18,117 nt of DNA. It comes from Pirellulales bacterium. Its GTDB lineage: Bacteria > Planctomycetota > Planctomycetia > Pirellulales > JAICIG01. Below the pieces are notes generated by a model, which searched no databases, was not told the origin of the DNA, and saw nothing but the letters and a program-made list of their open reading frames with translations. Where the stretch lies: assembly GCA_025924495.1 (NCBI GenBank), contig JAICIG010000132.1:1-18117 (forward strand). Direction: 5' to 3'. Shown here in pieces: positions 13,768 to 18,117 of the stretch; positions within the stretch are counted from its first letter, which is position 1; the number at the start of each line of letters is the position of its first letter. The position numbers were made by a program, and so were the translations under genes.

Positions 13768-14889
13768 ATGCCTCCCGTCGTTATCGATTTGCGCAGCGCG
13801 GAAGATTCTCGCGATGTCGTGCACCGCGCCGTGCAAGCTTTGGCTGAAGGCAAAGTCGTAGCGTTCCCAACCGAAACGGTCTACGGACTGGCGGCCAGTG
13901 CGCTGAGCGAATCGGCGGTGAACCAGTTGGTCAAAAGCGGGCTGACGGGCGGCAAACAACCGCTGACCTTGGCCGTCAAAAGCGCGGACGAGGCGCTCGA
14001 TTATGTACCCAACCTCAGCCCATTGGGCGAACGGCTGGCCCGTCGCTGCTGGCCCGGGCCGGTGACCCTGGTTGTGGAAGACAGTCATCCCGACAGCCTC
14101 CTCCGGCAACTCTGTCCCGCAGTCCAGCAAGCCTTAGCCCCTGATGGCACGGTAGGGTTGCGAGTGCCGGCTCATCAGGCCATCCACGACGTGCTCCGAC
14201 TGCTCGCCGGGCCGGTGGTATTAACCGGCGCGCGCCGCGAGGGTCAGCCCGACGCGGTCACCGCCCAACAGGTCATCGAGCGTTTGAACGATGACGTGCA
14301 GTTGGTGCTCGACGACGGGCGCAGTCGGTTCGGCCAGCCTGCCAGCGTCGTGCGCGTGCACGAGCGAGACTTTGACGTCGTCGAAATCGGCGTCGTCTCT
14401 GAACAGACGCTCAAGCGATTGGCGAGCCTGATCGTGTTGCTCGTTTGCACGGGCAATACCTGCCGCAGCCCGATGGCCGAGGGCTTGTTCCGCCATCTGT
14501 TGGCGAAGAAAGTGGGTTGCCAGCCAGGCGAACTGGAAGATCGCGGAGTGGTCGTCATGTCGGCCGGCATTGCCGCCATGTTGGGCGGCCGCGCCGCCGC
14601 CGAGGCGATGCAAGTCATGTCGGAGCAGAACATCGATTTATCGACGCACGAAAGTCAGCCGCTCACCGAACAGCTCGTGCGACACGCGGATCTGATTCTG
14701 CCTATGACTCGTTCGCATCGGCAAGCAATCCTGGCGGAATGGCCGGAGGCGGCCCCACGCGTCAAACTGCTCGCTCATGACGGGACCGACGTCCCCGACC
14801 CGATCGGCGGTCCCATCGAACAGTACCAACGCTGCGTGGCGCAGATGAAGCCAGAAATCGAAAAGTGGGTGGATGAACTGAAACTCTGA
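13768..14889 (+). CDS. Fusion: Sua5/YrdC/TsaC-like domain + low-molecular-weight (arginine-type) phosphatase
   Basis: Two domains share one 373-residue polypeptide. Residues 1-215 have the Sua5/YrdC/TsaC fold, with VVAFPTETVYGLAA (30-43), GTVGLRVP (127-134) and the final strand block. This fold normally makes threonylcarbamoyl-AMP for tRNA t6A. The usual K-x-R site reads KSGLTGGKQPL (56-66) with no Arg, and the usual S-x-N site reads TGARREG (153-159), so this half may be YciO-like or inactive for t6A. Residues 221-373 are a low-molecular-weight tyrosine/arginine phosphatase. The P-loop is C-T-G-N-T-C-R-S (227-234, nucleophile C227) and the acid loop is DPIGG (D344). The Thr at 231 occupies the position that gives Bacillus YwlE its phosphoarginine specificity, where tyrosine phosphatases usually carry Ile. 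rpiB follows 46 nt downstream. In Bacillus subtilis the separate genes ywlC, ywlE and ywlF (rpiB) occur in this order. No frameshift is visible; the linker is continuous. Confidence 0.93.
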   Translation: MPPVVIDLRSAEDSRDVVHRAVQALAEGKVVAFPTETVYGLAASALSESAVNQLVKSGLTGGKQPLTLAVKSADEALDYVPNLSPLGERLARRCWPGPVTLVVEDSHPDSLLRQLCPAVQQALAPDGTVGLRVPAHQAIHDVLRLLAGPVVLTGARREGQPDAVTAQQVIERLNDDVQLVLDDGRSRFGQPASVVRVHERDFDVVEIGVVSEQTLKRLASLIVLLVCTGNTCRSPMAEGLFRHLLAKKVGCQPGELEDRGVVVMSAGIAAMLGGRAAAEAMQVMSEQNIDLSTHESQPLTEQLVRHADLILPMTRSHRQAILAEWPEAAPRVKLLAHDGTDVPDPIGGPIEQYQRCVAQMKPEIEKWVDELKL

Positions 14890-14935
14890 ACGTTTTTGCA
14901 GCGACTGCCTGAAACGTTAGAAGGATTGAAAGCTC

Positions 14936-15388
14936 ATGCGTATTGCCATCGGCAGCGACCATCGCGGTTTTGCCGTCAAACAGAAATTGATCGAACTGCT
15001 CAAGCAGCTTGGCCATGAGGCCGTCGACGTCGGCGCCAGCGGCTCAGAGAGCTGCGACTACCCCGACATCGCCAGCGTCGTCGGACAGCAAGTCAGCCAG
15101 CATGAGGTGGACCGCGGCATCTTGATTTGCGGCACGGGCATCGGCATGTCGATCGCAGCCAACAAGATTGCAGGCGTGCGCGCGGCGCCGTGTCACGATG
15201 ATCTCTCGGCGGAAATGAGCCGGCGCCATAATGATCTGAACGTGCTCTGCCTCTCGGCCGACATGCTCGGCGAAAAGCTGATCGACCGGATGGTCGAGAT
15301 TTGGCTGAACACGGAATTCGAAGGCGGTCGCCACGCGCGACGAGTCGAAAAAATCCAGCAACTGGAAAGCCAGACGCTCAAGGGTTGA
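14936..15388 (+). CDS. rpiB: Ribose-5-phosphate isomerase B
   Basis: RpiB interconverts ribose 5-phosphate and ribulose 5-phosphate in the non-oxidative pentose phosphate pathway; some family members act on allose or galactose phosphates. The 150-residue length is normal for the family. Active-site residues are all visible: SDHRG (D8, H9), the catalytic Cys in ICGTGIGMSI (C65), H98 in RRHND, and phosphate-binding R132 and R136 near the C-terminus. This set matches the characterised Escherichia coli enzyme. AGAAGGA upstream of the ATG is a fair ribosome-binding site, somewhat distant (about 10 nt). The gene lies 46 nt after the phosphatase fusion on the same strand with no terminator between, so an operon is likely. 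Paired hairpins follow the stop. Confidence 0.96.
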   Translation: MRIAIGSDHRGFAVKQKLIELLKQLGHEAVDVGASGSESCDYPDIASVVGQQVSQHEVDRGILICGTGIGMSIAANKIAGVRAAPCHDDLSAEMSRRHNDLNVLCLSADMLGEKLIDRMVEIWLNTEFEGGRHARRVEKIQQLESQTLKG

Positions 15389-15393
15389 TTCGA

Positions 15394-15439
15394 GGGCGAC
15401 TTCTTCGCCCGCCGCGCGCTGCGGCAACCACGCGCGGCG
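15394..15439 (+). terminator. Tandem hairpins after rpiB, possible terminator or 3' stabiliser
   Basis: Two adjacent inverted repeats begin 6 nt after the rpiB stop. The first is GGGCGA (15394-15399) / TCGCCC (15405-15410) with a 5-nt loop. The second is CGCCGCGCG (15410-15418) / CGCGCGGCG (15431-15439) with a 12-nt loop, a perfect 9-bp stem. The following CGACTTTCTA is only weakly T-rich, so this is not a textbook intrinsic terminator. The arms share base 15410, so the two could be alternatives. Confidence 0.4.
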
Positions 15440-15566
15440 CGACTTTCTACGGCGAGTTTGCCGGTTATGCCGATTCTAGCAGCGAAACATTTGCGTCCTT
15501 AGCGATTGCGCGACACGCCTGCGACAAACTTCGTGAGATTCCTTAAAGAGGCTCGCGCAAAGCGTC

Positions 15567-15594
15567 TTGAACCCCTCGCGAATCCTGTTAGAGT
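15567..15594 (+). promoter_or_regulatory. Candidate promoter for the 188-residue hypothetical gene
   Basis: TTGAAC (15567-15572) and TAGAGT (15589-15594) are separated by 16 nt and match consensus at five and four positions respectively. Transcription would start about 50 nt before ATG-15653. A separate promoter is expected here because of the 264-nt gap and hairpins after rpiB. Confidence 0.35.
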
Positions 15595-15652
15595 CGAAAC
15601 TTAGGAAGCAATTGATTCGCCGCAAAGATGTGCTGGGGAAAAGGCTGGCGCC

Positions 15653-16219
15653 ATGCAGGAATTCAACCTGAGCCGATCGGACGACGTCGATCATTTGTTG
15701 CGCAATGCCCAACTGCGCGATGAATTGGAGCCGTTCTTCGACGAGTCGATCACGCGGCTCAACATTCAGGAAATGCCGACCCCGGTTGAAAATGAATATC
15801 TGGCCAGCATGCTGGCCTGGGAACGGGCGCCCGTCGTGCCAATCTCGCAATGGTTCGATCCCGAACTGAAGCTTCCGGCGCCTGAGTCGCTTGATGATTT
15901 AGCGCTGCACGAGACGCTGTGGGATACGATCCAGAAACTGTTCGACAAGCGAATCGTGCTCGACTTCACCGACCATCTCTCCGACCGGCAGTTATATTGC
16001 CTGATCTATCGCGACATTCTGCCATCGCCCGAAAAGAAGATCGCCGCCTCAGAGCACTACTTGCACTGGGACTGCGCCGATGCCGGCGGCGATCCGGACG
16101 TCTGGCTGCGTTATTACGCATCGCCAGAAGATCGCGAGCATTGGTCGGAGTCGGGCGAACCGCTGCCCCCGGTCGAGCCGCTTCCGTATCCGCGCCGCTT
16201 GCCTCGCCGTCCGCTGTAA
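15653..16219 (+). CDS. Hypothetical soluble protein
   Basis: The 188-residue acidic protein has no signal peptide or membrane segment. It looks largely helical in its centre, around DDLALHETLWDTIQKLF and the LSDRQLYCLIYRDILP block. It has a Trp/Tyr-rich region (about 138-160) and a Pro/Arg-rich C-terminal tail (about 168-188). I recognise no known domain; proteins of this style are common as conserved hypotheticals in planctomycetes. GGAAAAGG about 10 nt before the ATG is a plausible ribosome-binding site, and an upstream promoter-like pair exists. It may be transcribed independently of rpiB. Coding is supported by strongly biased third-position GC and by the lack of competing frames. Confidence 0.78.
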   Translation: MQEFNLSRSDDVDHLLRNAQLRDELEPFFDESITRLNIQEMPTPVENEYLASMLAWERAPVVPISQWFDPELKLPAPESLDDLALHETLWDTIQKLFDKRIVLDFTDHLSDRQLYCLIYRDILPSPEKKIAASEHYLHWDCADAGGDPDVWLRYYASPEDREHWSESGEPLPPVEPLPYPRRLPRRPL

Positions 16220-16244
16220 CGAGAGGCAAGTAACAAGAGGCAAA
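16217..16244 (+). repeat. Imperfect 14-nt tandem repeat overlapping a stop codon
   Basis: TAACGAGAGGCAAG (16217-16230) is followed immediately by TAACAAGAGGCAAA (16231-16244), matching at 12 of 14 positions. The first unit begins with the TAA stop of the 188-residue hypothetical gene, so both units carry an in-phase-like stop at their start. It looks like local slippage duplication; no function is implied. Confidence 0.5.
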
Positions 16245-16359
16245 GCGAAAACCGCATTGCGCTGAAGACTCGCCCGCTAGCGCCGCTGGAGGATCGGCGA
16301 TTCGACGCGGCAGTGACATTTGCGCCGGCGATGCCGTTGGGCCGTGCACTCGCCGCGCA

Positions 16360-17541
16360 CTATTCGTGGCGCAGCGCAATTTCTGTCGCTTTTGGGTCAG
16401 CCGATCGTTCCAGCAATTCGCTAAGTTGGAACTGGTAGTACCGCTGCGTGGCGGCGGGTTGGCCGTCGGCCGATGCGTTGGCGACCCAGAGCTTTGTTGA
16501 TTTCGGCTCGAATAGGACGCTGTGCAGGTTCGACTTCATCGCCACGGGACAATCCATCAGGCGAAGCGCCGTCTCTGCGGTGAACTGTCCGCGCTGCTCG
16601 CGCACTCGGCGGGCCAACTCCTTGTAGCGATCGCCGGCCGATAATAGCACGGCGTCTTCAGTCGGCTCGGGCAACCGCGGATGGAATTCGCCTGGCTTGA
16701 TCACCTGAAACTCGTTCCAGTGGGCGGCGAGCCCGACCGCCTGATTTTCATCGCCGTCAGCCACGACGTAATAGTATTCGCATGTGCGTTTGCTCTCGCG
16801 GAAGATGGCAACGGCATCGTCGAGCGTTTTCGCCTCTTCTAGCACGCGGCGCACGAGGAACGCCATGGGAGTTCCTTCCCAATGCCCCAGACCGCGGCCG
16901 CCCATTTCACCGACGGAGACATGTTCAGCGTTCATGCCCGTCACAGAGCCGACGAAGCCGGCATAGGTCACATTGATGAAGGGAATCCTTCCTTCCGGCT
17001 CTCCCACAACCAGCACCGCGTGCTCCTGCAGCTTCCAGTCGATCGAGTAATCGAGAATGCGGCCGTGATAGAGCGTACCGTCCTGCGTCGCACTGTTCAT
17101 CACCGCGAAACCGCTGCAGTGAAACAACTCGGGAATGAAGTTCGCCACGATCACGTCTTCCGCTTCGCACTCGGCGCCTGCCGCAATGCCGTTCATCTCT
17201 TCCAGAAATCGCTCCGGCATATGTCTCCGCTGGATGCCGACGATCATCGAAATCAACTGCTTGGGCTCGAGCTTCAGACCGAAGAACTCCAGCTTGGCGT
17301 CTTTAGCCTTTACCTCGAACAAGTAGTGCATGTTTTCGCGGATGTGGTCTTTCAACAGCGCCCCGTGCTGATAGCCCATCTCGTACGGCGTGCCTTTCAC
17401 ATGCAGCACGCGGTAGCCGTCGATCTCTTCCAAGAAACCGTCGCCGCAGCGGGCGATCGTTTCCGCATGGGCGGGCAGACACAGAGCCGCCGCAAGCAGC
17501 GCCAGCGTAAAACGAGAAAACCTGCAAAACGCGGCAACCAT
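16360..17541 (-). CDS. Secreted C45-family Ntn-hydrolase / acyltransferase-like protein
   Basis: The 393-residue protein has a clear signal peptide: hydrophobic core about 10-24, cleavage probably after AHA (26). The mature part matches the C45 acyl-CoA:6-aminopenicillanic-acid acyltransferase / phospholipase B-like Ntn group. An early GTPYEMGYQHGALL block (50-63) is typical. The probable N-terminal nucleophile after self-cleavage is C142 in FHCSGFAV, followed by LYHGRILDYSID and the SVTGMNAEHVSVGE strand. Such enzymes hydrolyse amide bonds in the periplasm or outside the cell; the substrate is not predictable. Two family members with different substrates cannot be told apart here. AGGAG 7 nt before the ATG supports the start. 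The S13 carboxypeptidase lies 186 nt upstream on the same strand, also an amide-bond enzyme, but the gap suggests separate promoters. Confidence 0.87.
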   Translation of the reverse strand: MVAAFCRFSRFTLALLAAALCLPAHAETIARCGDGFLEEIDGYRVLHVKGTPYEMGYQHGALLKDHIRENMHYLFEVKAKDAKLEFFGLKLEPKQLISMIVGIQRRHMPERFLEEMNGIAAGAECEAEDVIVANFIPELFHCSGFAVMNSATQDGTLYHGRILDYSIDWKLQEHAVLVVGEPEGRIPFINVTYAGFVGSVTGMNAEHVSVGEMGGRGLGHWEGTPMAFLVRRVLEEAKTLDDAVAIFRESKRTCEYYYVVADGDENQAVGLAAHWNEFQVIKPGEFHPRLPEPTEDAVLLSAGDRYKELARRVREQRGQFTAETALRLMDCPVAMKSNLHSVLFEPKSTKLWVANASADGQPAATQRYYQFQLSELLERSADPKATEIALRHE

Positions 17542-17727
17542 CGCATGCTCCTCGCTCGAGCCAATGACAAGGCGGTCTACTGCTCTATACCGCGAATATA
17601 GCCGAAAGGTTTCAAACGGCCCCAGACCAGTTCCGCCGGCGCACGAGGCAGCCGTGCGCTAGGTTCGAAGGGTTCCGCTAAACGCCGGGACCAAACCGCT
17701 CCCTGGAAGACGCTTCGTCAGTTGTCG

Positions 17728-18117
17728 CTATTCCGCTTGACAGATGATCTCGCACAGCTTGCCGAGCGTCTGTCCGACCTTCTCGCGGTCGGCCGAACCT
17801 TTCGTGTGAACATGGTTCACGAACATGGCGAAGGCCAACTCGCGTCCCTTGGCTGTCGTCAAATATCCCGCTAACGCTTTGCTGGTCAGCAGTTCGCCGC
17901 CATTCATGGTGTTCGACCAGAGCAACGTGCCGGTCTTGGCCTGCACCTTGCCGCGGGCCGGGCTGTCTTTACCGACGGCGCGTGCCAGCGTGCCGTCCCG
18001 CCCCAAAACAGGCAGCCCTTCGCGATACGCCGCGAAATCGGGACGTGATGACATATAGCGGAGCAGTTGCACCGCGGCGCGCGGCGTGACATAGTCGGCC
18101 GGGTCGCCGCCGGCAGC
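17728..18117 (-). CDS. dacB: D-alanyl-D-alanine carboxypeptidase/endopeptidase, S13 family (3' part)
   Basis: The open frame enters from the right edge and ends at TAG 17728-17730, giving 129 C-terminal residues. The third conserved penicillin-binding motif K-T-G is visible in VQAKTGTLLWSN, followed by the NGG turn, the AGYL strand and the ELAFAMFVNH strand typical of PBP4/S13 enzymes. The preceding VTPRAAVQLLRYM also fits the family. The protein trims or cleaves peptidoglycan peptides in the periplasm. Planctomycetes were once thought to lack peptidoglycan but are now known to make it, so a PBP4-like gene is expected. The SxxK and SxN motifs lie outside the window. The start codon is not in view; an internal GTG at 18072 is not the true start. 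Confidence 0.85.
   Translation of the reverse strand, partial: AAGGDPADYVTPRAAVQLLRYMSSRPDFAAYREGLPVLGRDGTLARAVGKDSPARGKVQAKTGTLLWSNTMNGGELLTSKALAGYLTTAKGRELAFAMFVNHVHTKGSADREKVGQTLGKLCEIICQAE

Noticed and set aside
13485..13847. + strand frame spanning the divergent promoter region
   Set aside because: It overlaps the zinc-ribbon gene, the sigma70-type promoter and the start of the phosphatase fusion; no domain.
16882..17601. 239-codon + strand frame opposite the C45 gene
   Set aside because: Antisense shadow; the - strand product has a signal peptide and family motifs.
17590..17625. TTGAAA and TATAGA on the - strand upstream of the C45 gene as a promoter
   Set aside because: The spacing is about 20 nt, too long for a sigma70-type promoter; not annotated.

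Overview
This GC-rich window is chromosomal DNA from a member of the Planctomycetota, most likely a Pirellulales- or Gemmatales-like lineage. The evidence is the combination of a giant planctomycete cytochrome (PSCyt1-DUF1549-DUF1553) protein, a Tat-exported DUF1501 protein, a membrane-anchored DUF1080 protein and a secreted carboxypeptidase-regulatory-like protein. These families are strongly expanded in that phylum. I see no insertion sequences, phage genes, CRISPR array, tRNA or rRNA; this looks like ordinary core or niche chromosome.

Layout: (a) 1-930, + strand: the tail of an unidentified ORF, then a small single-pass membrane protein behind a good sigma70-type promoter. (b) 958-2772, - strand: rarA (AAA+ recombination/replication factor) with a nucleoside 2-deoxyribosyltransferase-like gene 9 nt downstream, probably one transcript. 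(c) 2941-8760, + strand: PSCyt1-DUF1549-DUF1553 gene and a five-module carboxypeptidase-regulatory-like secreted protein, 54 nt apart. (d) 8859-13564, - strand: in transcription order a zinc-ribbon protein, DUF1501, a PfkB-family (2-keto-3-deoxygluconate-type) kinase and a DUF1080 protein. (e) 13768-16219, + strand: a fusion of a Sua5/YrdC/TsaC-like domain to a low-molecular-weight phosphatase domain, then rpiB, then a hypothetical protein. (f) 16360-18117, - strand: a secreted C45-type Ntn-hydrolase and, running off the edge, a D-Ala-D-Ala carboxypeptidase of family S13.

Functional threads: blocks c and d fit an envelope/polysaccharide-degradation lifestyle (exported cytochrome-like and DUF1501 proteins, a glycoside-associated DUF1080 domain and a sugar-acid kinase), although the specific substrates cannot be read from sequence. 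The most interesting point is block e. A TsaC-like domain, a phosphatase domain with the Thr-containing P-loop of the Bacillus protein-arginine phosphatase YwlE, and RpiB occur in the same order as ywlC, ywlE and ywlF in Bacillus subtilis. Here the first two are fused into one polypeptide, and the TsaC-like half has lost its usual K-x-R and S-x-N catalytic signatures. This makes a candidate, not previously familiar to me, for a phosphoarginine-related planctomycete enzyme with a repurposed nucleotide-binding domain.
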